Source of the DNA: Desulfuromonadales bacterium
GTDB lineage: Bacteria > Desulfobacterota > Desulfuromonadia > Desulfuromonadales > BM103
Length of the DNA stretch: 57,284 nt
Direction of reading: 5' to 3'
NCBI GenBank assembly: GCA_030145195.1
Contig: JAQYVY010000002.1
Span: forward strand, 1-57,284
Positions 35,140-44,496 of this stretch are shown here, piece by piece. Each line of letters starts with the position of its first letter. Positions within the stretch are counted from its first letter, which is position 1. A program made the position numbers and the translations under genes. The notes beneath the pieces were generated by a model that saw only the letters and a program-made list of their open reading frames with translations, was not told where the DNA came from and searched no databases.

Positions 35140-35565
35140 ATGAATCGCTCACTCACCCTGTTGGCCGTCTGTTTCTGTGCCGGACTTCTTGGCGCTCTTT
35201 GCAGCAGCTTGGTGGCCTGGCAGAGTTACAGCTGGGGGCTTCCAGAGCTGACGGGAGTTCGTCTAAGCGCGCCCTTAACCCCGGTCTGGCTTTATCCTCG
35301 ACTGGTCTGGGGCGGGCTCTGGGGCCTGATCTACTTCCTGGCGGTCGGCCCAATTAGATCGCGGTGCCACTGGGCACGCAAAGGCCTCTGGATCAGCCTC
35401 TTGCCCACCGCCTTCCATCTCTTCGTTTTCTTCCCCTACCTGACCAGCCATGGCCTCATGGGTTTCGGTCTCGGCCAGCTAACCCCTTTATTCATCTTCG
35501 GCTACAACCTGGTCTGGGGTTTCTGCACCGGCTTTTTCTGTCGCCTGATCTGGGGCAAACGTTGA
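35140..35565 (+). CDS. hypothetical membrane protein
   Basis: Protein of 141 residues; GGGAGAAAG before the ATG. Four hydrophobic segments at about 8-28, 50-70, 82-105 and 112-135; rich in Trp, Leu and Gly. No family recognised. It lies 30 bp after larE and its stop TGA overlaps the start (TTGA) of the thermonuclease gene, which suggests translational coupling. Confidence 0.7.
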   Translation: MNRSLTLLAVCFCAGLLGALCSSLVAWQSYSWGLPELTGVRLSAPLTPVWLYPRLVWGGLWGLIYFLAVGPIRSRCHWARKGLWISLLPTAFHLFVFFPYLTSHGLMGFGLGQLTPLFIFGYNLVWGFCTGFFCRLIWGKR

Positions 35566-36071
35566 CACTCCGCACCACACAATTGCTGTTTTATCTCTTT
35601 TTAGCCCTGACCCTACCCGCAGGTGCAGAGGAAGCAGATCGCCCCTTGCAAGGAACCGTGAGTTGGGTCTACGACGGCGACACCCTAAAGATTGAGCCAC
35701 ACGGCAAAGTGCGCCTGATCGGCATCGACACCCCTGAGCGGGAAGCCTCCGAACGCGACCGCTACCTTGCCAGGCAGGGCGTCTCACCCCGGCAGCAACG
35801 CAAGATTTATGAACGCGCCAAACAGTTCAACATCAAAAACGTCAAGGGCAAAGCCGTCTCCTTGACCTTCGACCACACGACCCGAGACCGCCACGGTCGA
35901 CTCCTTGCCTATGTCTATTTAGCCGATGGCCGCCTGCTCAACCAAATACTTCTCAAACAAGGCCTGGCAGTCGTCTACCGCCGGTTCGACTTCCTCATGA
36001 AAGACGCCTTCCTCAAAGCGGAAGCCACAGCCCACGCACAGCAAATCGGGCTGTGGGCTACATCTCCATAA
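35562..36071 (+). CDS. secreted thermonuclease (SNase-family)
   Basis: Protein of 169 residues if started at TTG 35562, which gives a neat signal peptide (LLFYLFLALTLPAGAEEA). The frame is open further upstream across the membrane-protein gene, but that part has no sense. SNase domain: DGDTLKIE, RLIGIDTPERE (catalytic Arg, Asp and Glu), TRDRHGRLLAYVYLADGR (second catalytic Arg) and AQQIGLWA near the end. It cleaves DNA and RNA outside the cytoplasm with Ca2+. The exact start is inferred. Confidence 0.85.
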   Translation: MTLRTTQLLFYLFLALTLPAGAEEADRPLQGTVSWVYDGDTLKIEPHGKVRLIGIDTPEREASERDRYLARQGVSPRQQRKIYERAKQFNIKNVKGKAVSLTFDHTTRDRHGRLLAYVYLADGRLLNQILLKQGLAVVYRRFDFLMKDAFLKAEATAHAQQIGLWATSP

Positions 36072-36088
36072 AAAATCACGCTTTTACC

Positions 36089-36164
36089 ATAAAGACACGG
36101 AGGCACAACAACAAACCTCTTGTGAAATCACTCGGTTCTCTGTGCTTAGTGTCTCCGTGGCTAA
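36089..36164. repeat. inverted pair of the dispersed intergenic repeat
   Basis: Left arm 36089-36107 (ATAAAGACACGGAGGCACA). Right arm 36141-36164, the reverse complement of which reads TTAGCCACGGAGACACTAAG and onward. The family core is ACGGAGxCACxxAG. Confidence 0.6.
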
Positions 36165-36235
36165 TATTCGTCAATTTCCGTAAATTCATGCTAAAATGCG
36201 CTTCATATTTTTCAATCAAAGGAGACGGCACCACC

Positions 36236-36655
36236 ATGAGTGATAACAACCCGATTTATCAGCAGGTCAACACGGCAATAAACGACGGCATGGCCCTGTC
36301 TATCCCAGAGATCAGAGCACTTCGCGAGAAGAGCACCCAAGGCATCAAGCGCTGCAAGATGGTCTTCTGGGCAGCTATCATAATTTTCAACTTGATTATC
36401 TGGTCCCCGCTGGTGGCTGGGACTAGCAAAATGCTACTAATTATCATCGGTGGCGGCGTCCTGAGCTGCGCCTTTATCCCGCCCGTGATGGCCATGAGAA
36501 AGCACCAGCACAGTCTGGATCTTCTGCAGGCATGTGCAGCCGAACCGAACAAGAAAAAACTCAGCAACGCTGGCAAGGCATATATAGAAAAAGTTAAAAT
36601 CGAGGACCGGCCGTTCATCAAAATCGAGTTATTACTGTTAGAGAAAGAGGAATGA
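36236..36655 (+). CDS. hypothetical protein with two membrane segments
   Basis: Protein of 139 residues from ATG 36236 (MSDNNPIYQQVN), with AAAGGAGAC 8 nt upstream; the frame is open upstream but through the repeat. N-terminal polar helix (about 1-40), two membrane helices (about 42-60 and 65-88), then a cytoplasmic Lys/Glu-rich tail. No known family. It stands alone after the thermonuclease. Confidence 0.65.
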   Translation: MSDNNPIYQQVNTAINDGMALSIPEIRALREKSTQGIKRCKMVFWAAIIIFNLIIWSPLVAGTSKMLLIIIGGGVLSCAFIPPVMAMRKHQHSLDLLQACAAEPNKKKLSNAGKAYIEKVKIEDRPFIKIELLLLEKEE

Positions 36656-37035
36656 TTGAACCCTTTCAGCCAAGGATCCTTGCCATACTAGAGCCCTAAA
36701 CATTACAGCCGGTGGGGTGCCCCGCCAACGGATCCCTCATCCTCGCCCCCTCACCCCCGCATCGGCCATGCGTACAGATCACAACGATTGTCAGTTCCTT
36801 ATGCGCCCGAAGTAACAGGAACGCGCGAACAACAAACTAGCCTTGGTCCCACAAGCGTTGTGCTTGCTCATCTCTCCAACTAAACATACAATCAAGAAAG
36901 ACTCAGGAGAACGGACGGGTAAAACGGTGGCGGCTCACGAGACAGTCAACACACGCATGGTAACAAGGCCCTTTATCTCAAACTTAATTATGCAGAAATT
37001 GAAGCGCAGCCCTCACATAACTATGAGGTAACATC
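36656..37035. other. non-coding region between two small hypothetical genes
   Basis: GC-rich left part with a short GGTGGGG/CCCCGCC dyad (about 36711-36727), AT-rich right part. A 62-codon plus-strand frame (36843-37031) has no sensible composition and is not called. Confidence 0.4.
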
Positions 37036-37377
37036 ATGACTGACATGACAAGGTCACAAAAAAGGCACCTCCGGGAATTGGCCGATCAATGCTATGAAAT
37101 TGAAATGTCAAAAGCTCTCGAAGAGCTCTATGAAAATTTCAAAAAATGGGAAAACAAAGAGATATCAACTTGGGCCTTAAATGAAAAAATCCATCAACAC
37201 CACAATGGAAAAGCCCTCGATATGTACAAAACTTATGAACAATTGAATGATCCGATCATTTCAGTTGCACAAGCGATTAAAAAAGGAATTTTACAAATTG
37301 AAGATGTTCACGTGAGCTGTAGGCCACCGCTGAAGAGTCTCATTGAATTCTACGCAAGCAACAAACAATCAGGGTGA
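37036..37377 (+). CDS. hypothetical helical protein, AT-rich gene
   Basis: Protein of 113 residues with a good ribosome site (GAGGTAA) before ATG 37036. Predicted all-helical and charged (QKRHLRELADQCYEIEMSKALEEL at the start; WENKEISTWALNEKIHQHHNG in the middle). It resembles a widely spread family of short proteins with a FxxWxxxEIsxxxLxxxIHxxH core that has no known function. The gene is clearly richer in A and T than its neighbours, hinting at lateral transfer. Confidence 0.65.
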   Translation: MTDMTRSQKRHLRELADQCYEIEMSKALEELYENFKKWENKEISTWALNEKIHQHHNGKALDMYKTYEQLNDPIISVAQAIKKGILQIEDVHVSCRPPLKSLIEFYASNKQSG

Positions 37378-37715
37378 GCAATAAAAATTGAAAAATGTCT
37401 ACTTAAGACTCAGGTTGTCATTACAGCCTTATTTTTGCAGGGATCACGCTGGCAAAAGAGCTTATTCTAGATAATATTAGCCAAGGCCTTGTCACTTCAG
37501 AGAAAGAGTTTCCCCTGGGAACGGCCCACCCTCAATGTGGTGCAACTGAAATAGAAATACAAAATTACCCGCGTAAATTTGCGGCCAGCAGCCGTTTGTT
37601 ATCACTGCTGTTGTTTTTCTTTTTAAAAAGGTCTTGCTGTAATCGTTGCGATTAGCTCTGGAAATGAGCGTTAAGTAACGACTTCAAGAAGCTGGTATCG
37701 AAACAGGAGGAAGAG
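37378..37715. other. non-coding region before the NYN gene
   Basis: No gene or strong hairpin seen. It ends in AGGAGGA, the ribosome site of the NYN-domain gene. Confidence 0.4.
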
Positions 37716-38504
37716 ATGGGGAAAGAGACCGTCGCGGTGTACTGGGACTTTGAGAATATTCATGCCAGCCTGTATGACTCGGCTAATGGTAGCGGGGCCT
37801 ATGGGCGGACACAAAACCGGAGCAAACAGCAAGAGATGCTGCTTGATGTGCAAGCGCTCTATGATTTTGCGACAACCTACGGCAACGTAGCCATCAATAA
37901 GGCTTATTGCAATTGGCAGTGGTTTGCTAAATATCGTCACTCTTTACTTAAATGTGCGGTCGAACTCATTCAGATATTCCCCCCTGGAGCCTCGGCCAAA
38001 AACGGGGCGGATATCAAGTTGTCTCTGGATGCGATCGAGGATGTGTTGAGATTTCCGCACATCTCGGCAATTATTGTAATTGGTGGCGATAGCGACTTTA
38101 TTCCACTGGCGCAAAAGATTAAGGCGGCCGGCAAGGATCTGGTGGGGATCGGCTGTAAAGCATCAACCAATCAACATTGGGCCAACAGTTGCTCCGACTT
38201 CAAATATTACGAAACCTTCGTCGTTGACAACCAGACGGAAGAAAGCACCGAAGAGGATGAATCGGACGTCATCAAAATCAAAGACCCGGTTGAACTGCTG
38301 TCAAAGGCAATCAAGCAGATTGCCAAGAAAACGGGTGATGAGTGGGTGGTTAAGGCCGCAATCAGGCCGGTTGTAAAACGCCTTGACCCGACCTTTGACG
38401 AATCAAATTACGAGTGCAAAACTTTCGCAGAATTACTTAAAAAATATCCCCATAGCTTTAAGGTCAAGCAGGGCGAACATGATCATTTAGTCAGTCTGGT
38501 CTGA
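37716..38504 (+). CDS. NYN-domain nuclease with C-terminal OST-HTH/LOTUS domain
   Basis: Protein of 262 residues. The NYN (PIN-like) domain occupies about residues 5-170 with acidic active-site candidates D11 (YWDFENIH), D99 (NGADIKLSLDAIED), D125 and D127 (GGDSDFIPL). An acidic linker (about 171-190) leads to an OST-HTH/LOTUS-like domain (190-262). LabA/Vlad-like proteins of this build are predicted to cut or bind RNA, and LOTUS domains bind RNA or G-quadruplexes. AGGAGGAAGAG precedes the ATG. It is not in a clear operon. Its role is inferred only. Confidence 0.88.
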   Translation: MGKETVAVYWDFENIHASLYDSANGSGAYGRTQNRSKQQEMLLDVQALYDFATTYGNVAINKAYCNWQWFAKYRHSLLKCAVELIQIFPPGASAKNGADIKLSLDAIEDVLRFPHISAIIVIGGDSDFIPLAQKIKAAGKDLVGIGCKASTNQHWANSCSDFKYYETFVVDNQTEESTEEDESDVIKIKDPVELLSKAIKQIAKKTGDEWVVKAAIRPVVKRLDPTFDESNYECKTFAELLKKYPHSFKVKQGEHDHLVSLV

Positions 38505-38554
38505 GCGCCGTTGCGTGCATAGTAAGGGAACATAGCAAATAGAGAAGGCATAAC

Positions 38555-39127
38555 GTGAAAAAGAGATGCGGATGGTGCGGGACAGATCCTCTCTACCTCG
38601 CGTACCACGATGACGAATGGGGCGTCCCGGTTCATGATGATCAGCACCTCTTCGAGATGCTGACCCTCGAAGGCGCACAAGCCGGACTCAGCTGGCTGAC
38701 TATCCTCAAAAAAAGACAAAACTATCGCCAAGCCTTTGATGGCTTTGACATTGAGAAAATAGCTCGCTATTCTGAGCGCGATATAGAGCGTCTGCTTGCT
38801 GACCCGGGGGTTGTGCGTAATCGTCTAAAAATAGCCTCTGTGATCAAAAACGCACAGGGTGTCCTGAGCATACTGGAGGAAGGTGAAACTCTTGACTCTT
38901 TTCTTTGGCACTATGTCGAGGGCGAACCGAAACAGAACAACTGGCATGCCCTAGCGGAACTCCCGGCAAAAACGAAGCTGTCTGAGATGATGAGCAAAGA
39001 TTTGAAAAAGAGAGGTTTCAACTTTGTTGGCCCGACCATTTGCTATGCCTTCATGCAGGCCGTGGGGATGGTTAATGATCATGTCGTTGACTGCTTTCGT
39101 CATGGCATAGTCAAAGATTTCGTCTAA
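38555..39127 (+). CDS. tag: DNA-3-methyladenine glycosylase I
   Basis: Protein of 190 residues starting at GTG 38555. Typical Tag signature at the start (RCGWCGTDPLYLAYHDDEWGVPVHDD), the helix-hairpin-helix region (LADPGVVRNRLKIASVIKNA) and the C-terminal zinc ligands (NDHVVDCFRH). It removes 3-methyladenine from alkylated DNA to start base-excision repair. It lies 50 bp after the NYN gene. Confidence 0.95.
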   Translation: MKKRCGWCGTDPLYLAYHDDEWGVPVHDDQHLFEMLTLEGAQAGLSWLTILKKRQNYRQAFDGFDIEKIARYSERDIERLLADPGVVRNRLKIASVIKNAQGVLSILEEGETLDSFLWHYVEGEPKQNNWHALAELPAKTKLSEMMSKDLKKRGFNFVGPTICYAFMQAVGMVNDHVVDCFRHGIVKDFV

Positions 39128-39167
39128 GAAGGCCGGGGGACGCTGGTTTTATAAATCAAAAGCAGGT

Positions 39168-39196
39168 TTAATGCAGAGTCGCAAAGATCGCGGAGG
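39168..39196. repeat. dispersed repeat copy overlapping the ppnP ribosome site
   Basis: TTAATGCAGAGTCGCAAAG followed by ATCGCGGAGG. The last bases form part of the Shine-Dalgarno sequence (GGAGGAAAG) of the next gene. Confidence 0.55.
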
Positions 39197-39202
39197 AAAG
39201 CC

Positions 39203-39517
39203 ATGGCACAATTTCATAACGTCACCATAGTCAAGAAAGCCAACGTCTATTATGGCGGCAAGGTCACCAGCCGAGCAGTGCTTTTCTCGGATGGATCAAG
39301 CAAGACTCTGGGCATCATGCTTCCTGGGGAATACGAATTCAACACCGACGACAAGGAACTCATGGAAATCATCAGCGGTGACCTTGAGGTGCTGCTGCCG
39401 GGCAAAGAGGTCTGGATCTCGATCAAAAGCGGAGAAAGTTTCGAAGTTCCCGCTCAAGCGAAATTTGTCCTGAGAGTTAAAACTGTTATGGACTACTGTT
39501 GCTCTTTTATCAAATAG
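39203..39517 (+). CDS. ppnP: pyrimidine/purine nucleoside phosphorylase
   Basis: Protein of 104 residues, single cupin-type fold of the DUF1255/PpnP family: [33 protein letters not shown], then [13 protein letters not shown] and [14 protein letters not shown]. Such enzymes cleave several nucleosides with phosphate to free base and ribose-1-phosphate. The ribosome site lies in the dispersed repeat described before it. It is convergent with hsp20. Confidence 0.92.
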   Translation: MAQFHNVTIVKKANVYYGGKVTSRAVLFSDGSSKTLGIMLPGEYEFNTDDKELMEIISGDLEVLLPGKEVWISIKSGESFEVPAQAKFVLRVKTVMDYCCSFIK

Positions 39518-39570
39518 AGGCGCTCCAGTCGTTCCTGACAGGCAGAGAACGATGCCCCCTATATAACCAA

Positions 39571-39598
39571 TAAAAACCCCGCCGCAATTACGGCAGGG
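39571..39598 (-). terminator. terminator of hsp20
   Basis: 8-bp stem (39577-39584 with 39591-39598) with a 6-nt loop; on the minus strand it is followed by TTTTTA. It lies 35 bp past the hsp20 stop. Confidence 0.7.
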
Positions 39599-39632
39599 AG
39601 GGAACGAGTCGTCAGCTTCTGTTTGTTGTTAT

Positions 39633-40112
39633 TTAGTGAACTTCTTTGCTCTGTTTACCGCTCTTCAGACCTTCGATAGGAATCTTGCGTCCACCCATCG
39701 CAGCCTTGGCCAACGGCATTGTGACTTCGAGCAACCCGTCCTTGTAGGCGGCGTGGATATTATCGCAATCAGCGCCAACCGGCAGGGCTAGAGCCCGCTC
39801 GAAGTTGCTTAGGCTGGTCTCTCGAAGCAAGAAATCAGCCTCCTCTACCTCGTGTGCTTCCTTACGCTCGCCACGGATCACCAGTTTTTCACCCTCGATG
39901 CGAACATCGAGTTTGCTGGTGTCCACGCCCGGTAACTCAGCCTCCAGATGAAAAACTCCATCCTTGACAAAAGTATTGATCGCCGGTGCGGCCGCCATCA
40001 TACTTCCTGTATCTTTGTCATGCGTAACACCCGCCATCTGGCGGAACAGATCATCCAGTTCCCGCTGAAAGGTGTTTAGATCACGCATTGGATCCCAGCG
40101 AATCGGTAACAT
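39633..40112 (-). CDS. Hsp20/alpha-crystallin small heat-shock protein
   Basis: Protein of 159 residues. The alpha-crystallin domain runs from about 50 to 140 (FHLEAELPGVDTSKLDVRIEGEKLVIRGERK) and ends with the conserved AAYKDGLLEVTMPLAK. An N-terminal helical region (MRDLNTFQRELDDLF) and a short basic tail flank it. It holds unfolding proteins for refolding by DnaK/ClpB. AGGAGGTGAC precedes the ATG. A TATAAT-like box on the minus strand near 40188-40193 may be its promoter. Confidence 0.93.
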   Translation of the reverse strand: MLPIRWDPMRDLNTFQRELDDLFRQMAGVTHDKDTGSMMAAAPAINTFVKDGVFHLEAELPGVDTSKLDVRIEGEKLVIRGERKEAHEVEEADFLLRETSLSNFERALALPVGADCDNIHAAYKDGLLEVTMPLAKAAMGGRKIPIEGLKSGKQSKEVH

Positions 40113-40297
40113 GACAGGTCACCTCCTCTTTTCGACCAACTCGCTCCCAGAATTGTGAGCCTCTCTTACGAAGCAACTCACACAAACATTATAACTCATT
40201 TTGTTTTCTCAGGAGCGGCAAATACAATTAAAAAAACAAAGACTTTTCACCCCAAAAGCAGGTCTTTAGCCAGAGCAACACCAGCCCGCCGGCCCTG

Positions 40298-42961
40298 CTA
40301 CCGCAAATTTTTCAACACATAATTCAAAATCCCACCATTCTGGAAATAAGACACCTCGTTGGCGGTATCAAGCCGACAAGTGGTCACAACCTCTTCAACA
40401 CGACCATCAGCCCGATGAACTTTGATCGTGATCTCCTGACTCGCCCCCAGCGGCGCCTGCTGCCCGATCAACTCAAAGGTTTCACTGCCATCGAACCCCA
40501 GACTCTTGCGATTTGTGCCCTCTTTAAACTGCAGCGGCAACACCCCCATGCCAATCAGGTTGGAGCGATGAATCCGCTCATAGCTTTCAGCAATCACGGC
40601 CTTGACCCCGAGCAACAAAGTTCCTTTGGCGGCCCAGTCACGACTTGAACCGGTGCCGTACTCCTTACCGGCAACAATCAGCAGCGGCGTTTCGTCTGTA
40701 GCGTACCGCATGGCGGCATCAAAAATGCTCATCTCCTCGCCGCTCGGGTAATGCTTGGTAAAGCCGCCCTCCGTTCCCGGCACTAGTTCGTTACGCAGAC
40801 GAATATTGGCAAAAGTGCCTCGCATCATCACCTCATGATTACCTCGTCGCGAACCGTAGGAGTTGAAATCTGTGGGGGCAATGCCGCGTTCACTCAGGTA
40901 GACCCCGGCGGGGCTACTGGCCAGGATCGATCCTGCAGGTGAGATATGATCGGTCGTGATGCTGTCACCCAGCAAAGCCAGCAAGCGCGCGCCGCTAAAG
41001 GCCTCCACCCCCGGCACGGCCTCGCGCACCGAGAAAAACGATGGCTCCTTGACGTATGTCGATTCCGTATTCCAGTCGTAGGTCTGACCTTTGGGGATCG
41101 GCAACTTCTGCCAACTTTCCTCACCAGCGAAAACATCCGCGTATTTCTCGCGGAACATGTCGGCGGAAACCAGCTTGACCTGATCGGCAATTTCTTGATC
41201 ACTTGGCCAGATGTCCCTCATGTAGACATCCTGGCCTTTCCGGTCCTGCCCAATCGGCTCAGAGGTCAAGTCAATCAGGGTGGTTCCAGCAAGGGCAAAG
41301 GCAACCACCAGCGGCGGCGACGCCAGCCAGTTGGCCTTGGTATGAGAGTGTATCCGTCCCTCAAAGTTGCGGTTACCGGAAAGAACCGAGCAAACGGTCA
41401 GGTCAGCCTCATTGATGGCGTCAACAATCGGTCCGGCCAGCGGTCCGGAATTACCAATACAGGTGGTGCAGCCGTAACCGACTAAGTTGTAACCGAGCTG
41501 ATCAAGATACTGTTGCAGCCCAGCTTTTTCCAGGTAATCGGTCACAACTTTAGAGCCCGGAGCCATCGAGGTTTTGACCCACGGTTTCTGTTTCAAGCCC
41601 TTCTCAACAGCTTTTTTGGCGAGCAATCCGGCAGCCATCATCACCGCCGGATTGGAGGTATTGGTACAAGAGGTAATAGCCGAGATCACCACATCGCCCT
41701 GCTTAAGCTGGTAGTCAGCGTCAGCCACTGACACCATTTTATCGGTTTGGCCCTCGGGGATAGCAGCAAGGGTGGCCGGCTTCATCGCCTCCAGATCAAC
41801 CCGGTCCTGCGGGCGCTTCGGCCCCGCCAGACTCGGCTTCACCGTACTGAGATCAAGTTCCATCACCGCCGTGTATTCCGGGTCGGCCGCATCGTCGTAA
41901 CGCCACAAGCCCTGCTCCTTGGCATAAGCCTCTACCAGGGCGACCGTCTCATCACTCCGCCCTGACAGCTGTAGATAATCAAGCGTTACCGCATCAACCG
42001 GGAACCAGCCGCAGGTCGCCCCATACTCCGGCGACATGTTGGCTATAGTCGCACGATCAGCCAGAGGCAACTGAGCCAAGCCAGAACCAAAGAATTCGAC
42101 GAACTTGCCAACCACACCCAATTTTCGTAGCATCTGAGTCACGGTCAGCACCAGGTCGGTGGCGGTCACACCTTCCTGAAGCTTGCCGGTCATACGGAAT
42201 CCGACCACCTCGGGGATAATCATCGAGACCGGCTGTCCAAGCATGGCGGCCTCAGCCTCGATGCCGCCAACGCCCCAACCCAGCACTGCCAACCCGTTGA
42301 TCATGGTGGTGTGGCTGTCAGTGCCAACCAGAGTGTCCGGATAAGCAAGCTTACGGCCATCCTGCTCCTCACTCCAGACGGTGCGGGCCAGATACTCTAG
42401 ATTGACCTGGTGACAGATACCCGTCCCAGGGGGAACCACGCGGAAGTTGTCGAAGGCGAGCTGCCCCCAACGTAAAAACGCATAGCGCTCAAAATTACGT
42501 TCCATCTCCTTGTCAACGTTATAAGCAAACGCCTCAGGTGTAGCGTATTTATCAACCATCACCGAGTGGTCGATCACCAGGTCGACCGGGATTTGCGGGT
42601 TGATTTTCTGCGGATCGCCCCCGGCCCTTGCTACGGCATCACGCATGGCGGCCAAATCAACCACCGCCGGAACGCCGGTAAAGTCTTGCATCAGCACCCG
42701 CGCCGGGCGAAAAGCGATCTCATGCTCGGAGCTGCGTTTTTCCAGCCAGCCGAGTACAGCGTTGATATCACCGGCGGTGACCGTATCACCATCTTCGAAC
42801 CGCAACAGGTTCTCAAGTAGCACTTTCAGAGTCAGCGGCAGACGAGTCACCGCGTCGCCCTGTTTGGCAGCGAACGCCTGCAGACTATAGTAGTCATAAC
42901 TCGTCCCTGCGACATCAAGGGTTCGGCAACTGTCAAAAGTGTTGAGGCTCTTTATTCTCAT
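40298..42961 (-). CDS. acnA: aconitate hydratase A
   Basis: Protein of 887 residues, normal for AcnA. The 4Fe-4S ligands are in SCTNTSNP (about residue 433) and [10 protein letters not shown] (about residues 498-502). Substrate-binding features include [28 protein letters not shown] and [11 protein letters not shown]. It interconverts citrate and isocitrate in the TCA cycle. AAGGAG lies just before the ATG. It is a single-gene unit, adjacent to but separated by about 185 bp from hsp20. Confidence 0.96.
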   Translation of the reverse strand: MRIKSLNTFDSCRTLDVAGTSYDYYSLQAFAAKQGDAVTRLPLTLKVLLENLLRFEDGDTVTAGDINAVLGWLEKRSSEHEIAFRPARVLMQDFTGVPAVVDLAAMRDAVARAGGDPQKINPQIPVDLVIDHSVMVDKYATPEAFAYNVDKEMERNFERYAFLRWGQLAFDNFRVVPPGTGICHQVNLEYLARTVWSEEQDGRKLAYPDTLVGTDSHTTMINGLAVLGWGVGGIEAEAAMLGQPVSMIIPEVVGFRMTGKLQEGVTATDLVLTVTQMLRKLGVVGKFVEFFGSGLAQLPLADRATIANMSPEYGATCGWFPVDAVTLDYLQLSGRSDETVALVEAYAKEQGLWRYDDAADPEYTAVMELDLSTVKPSLAGPKRPQDRVDLEAMKPATLAAIPEGQTDKMVSVADADYQLKQGDVVISAITSCTNTSNPAVMMAAGLLAKKAVEKGLKQKPWVKTSMAPGSKVVTDYLEKAGLQQYLDQLGYNLVGYGCTTCIGNSGPLAGPIVDAINEADLTVCSVLSGNRNFEGRIHSHTKANWLASPPLVVAFALAGTTLIDLTSEPIGQDRKGQDVYMRDIWPSDQEIADQVKLVSADMFREKYADVFAGEESWQKLPIPKGQTYDWNTESTYVKEPSFFSVREAVPGVEAFSGARLLALLGDSITTDHISPAGSILASSPAGVYLSERGIAPTDFNSYGSRRGNHEVMMRGTFANIRLRNELVPGTEGGFTKHYPSGEEMSIFDAAMRYATDETPLLIVAGKEYGTGSSRDWAAKGTLLLGVKAVIAESYERIHRSNLIGMGVLPLQFKEGTNRKSLGFDGSETFELIGQQAPLGASQEITIKVHRADGRVEEVVTTCRLDTANEVSYFQNGGILNYVLKNLR

Positions 42962-43294
42962 GATGGTTCTCCTTAAAGTCTGAACTTTTCGAGTATCATT
43001 CTACCACAAACCGCGAGAATAACTCCTTAAAGGCCAATTCTTTGAAAGATCCTCGCAGTCTTGCTTTTGCCGATTTCATCTGTTAGTTTTAGAAGCTATT
43101 TTTATTTAGAGATACAATCAAAGACAGCTCAAACAATTTATTAACGCAAAGGCGCGGAGACGCAGAGAAAAACGTCTAAGCTTGAGTCCTTCTTCAAAGG
43201 GTAGACGCCTTTACTTTGCGCTCTTTGCGACTCTGCGTTAAACCTTCTTTTGGTTTGCCCAACCATCTTTTGATTTCTTCCTCTGGAGAGCCCT
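42962..43294. other. intergenic region dominated by an inverted pair of the dispersed repeat
   Basis: Besides the acnA promoter region on its left, it contains the repeat pair at 43141-43242 annotated separately. No gene is seen. Confidence 0.5.
43141..43242. repeat. inverted pair of the dispersed intergenic repeat
   Basis: Left arm 43141-43170 (TTAACGCAAAGGCGCGGAG and onward). Right arm 43214-43242, whose reverse complement starts TTAACGCAGAGTCGCAAAG. The arms are about 44 bp apart and lie between acnA and the MscS gene. Confidence 0.7.
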
Positions 43295-44401
43295 ATGACT
43301 GAATGGATGAACACGGAGGTCCTTGGTATCACCTTGGGACAGTACGCGACAGCCTTTGCTATCATACTGGTAGCCTTCGTTACCAAGAAGCTTTTCGCCT
43401 GGATCTTCGTCAAGGCCATCCTGCCGCTGGCTCTAAAATCAAAACGAGAGCTCGATGACCGTTTTCTGGTCTGCGTACAAAAACCCGCCGAATTCGCAAT
43501 CTTCCTGCTCGGCCTCTTTATCGCCATAGAAGTGCTGCAACTCCCCGCAGAACCTTTCGACTTGCACGCCTTGGCAATCAACATCGTCAAAGCTCTGGTT
43601 GTTATTGCCATCGCCTGGTTTCTCTTCAATCTGGTTGATATGGTCGACCATTATCTACAGAAATGGGCTGAAAAAACCAAGTCAACACTGGACGACCAAC
43701 TGGCTCCGCTGCTACGCAAAAGTTTGCGCATCTTCATCATCATCATGGCCGCACTTATGGTGGTCCAGAACTTCGGCTACCCGATCACCGGTGTCCTCGC
43801 CTCCCTCGGTATCGGCGGCCTGGCCTTTGCTCTGGCAGCCAAAGACACCGTCTCCAACATCTTTGGCTCGCTGATGATCATTTTTGACCGGCCTTTCCAT
43901 GTCGGCGACTGGGTGCAAACTGGAGAGATGGAAGGCATCGTCGAAGAGGTCGGCTTCCGCTCCACCAAGATCCGCACCTTTGCCAAAACCCTGATTTCGG
44001 TACCGAACAACATCATCGCCAACACGGCCATCAACAACTACAGCCGTATGCCGAAACGCCGCATCCACCTAACCGTTGGCGTGACCTACCACACCAAACC
44101 AGACCAGATGCGCGAAGCAGTAAAGCGCATCCGCGAACTATTGAAGACTCATCCGGCGATTGATCAGGAATTCTTTCTGGTCAACTTCACCGACTTCGGT
44201 GCCTCATCCCTCGACATTATGGTCTACTGCTTCACAACCACCACCGTTTGGGGTGAATATCTCGATGCCCGCGAAGATGTCAGCCTGAAGATCATGGACA
44301 TCATCGAAGCACTCGGGCTGGAGATCGCGTTCCCGAGTCGGACGGTGTATCTGCACCAGGAGAACGCAGACAAGTTGGAGAACGCGCCACAACCGGTTTG
44401 A
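43295..44401 (+). CDS. mscS: small-conductance mechanosensitive channel (MscS type)
   Basis: Protein of 368 residues with four to five membrane segments (about 10-30, 62-85, 96-118, 145-165), then the glycine/alanine-rich pore helix (VLASLGIGGLAFALAAKDTVSNIFGSLMIIFDRPFHVGDWV) and the beta and C-terminal domains (ISVPNNIIANTAINNYSRMPKRR). It opens at membrane tension to protect against osmotic downshock. GGAGAG precedes the ATG. It is longer than E. coli MscS (286) because of the extra N-terminal helices. It is distinct from the much larger channel at 619. Confidence 0.93.
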   Translation: MTEWMNTEVLGITLGQYATAFAIILVAFVTKKLFAWIFVKAILPLALKSKRELDDRFLVCVQKPAEFAIFLLGLFIAIEVLQLPAEPFDLHALAINIVKALVVIAIAWFLFNLVDMVDHYLQKWAEKTKSTLDDQLAPLLRKSLRIFIIIMAALMVVQNFGYPITGVLASLGIGGLAFALAAKDTVSNIFGSLMIIFDRPFHVGDWVQTGEMEGIVEEVGFRSTKIRTFAKTLISVPNNIIANTAINNYSRMPKRRIHLTVGVTYHTKPDQMREAVKRIRELLKTHPAIDQEFFLVNFTDFGASSLDIMVYCFTTTTVWGEYLDAREDVSLKIMDIIEALGLEIAFPSRTVYLHQENADKLENAPQPV

Positions 44402-44496
44402 TCTGGTTCGAAACCCTGACACCAAAACCTTTCAGCGCTCTCTGCGGCTCGGCGGTGAATTTATTGATTGTCTTTTTGGCTCCTAAGGAGGAACAC

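Noticed and set aside
35364-35561. Upstream extension of the thermonuclease frame
   Set aside because: Runs through the membrane-protein gene; a signal peptide begins at TTG 35562.
36843-37031. Plus-strand frame of 62 codons
   Set aside because: No ribosome site, low-complexity composition, no family.
40130-40200. Possible CIRCE-like heat-shock operator before hsp20 (GTGAG...CTCAC)
   Set aside because: Does not match the CIRCE half-site sequence or spacing.
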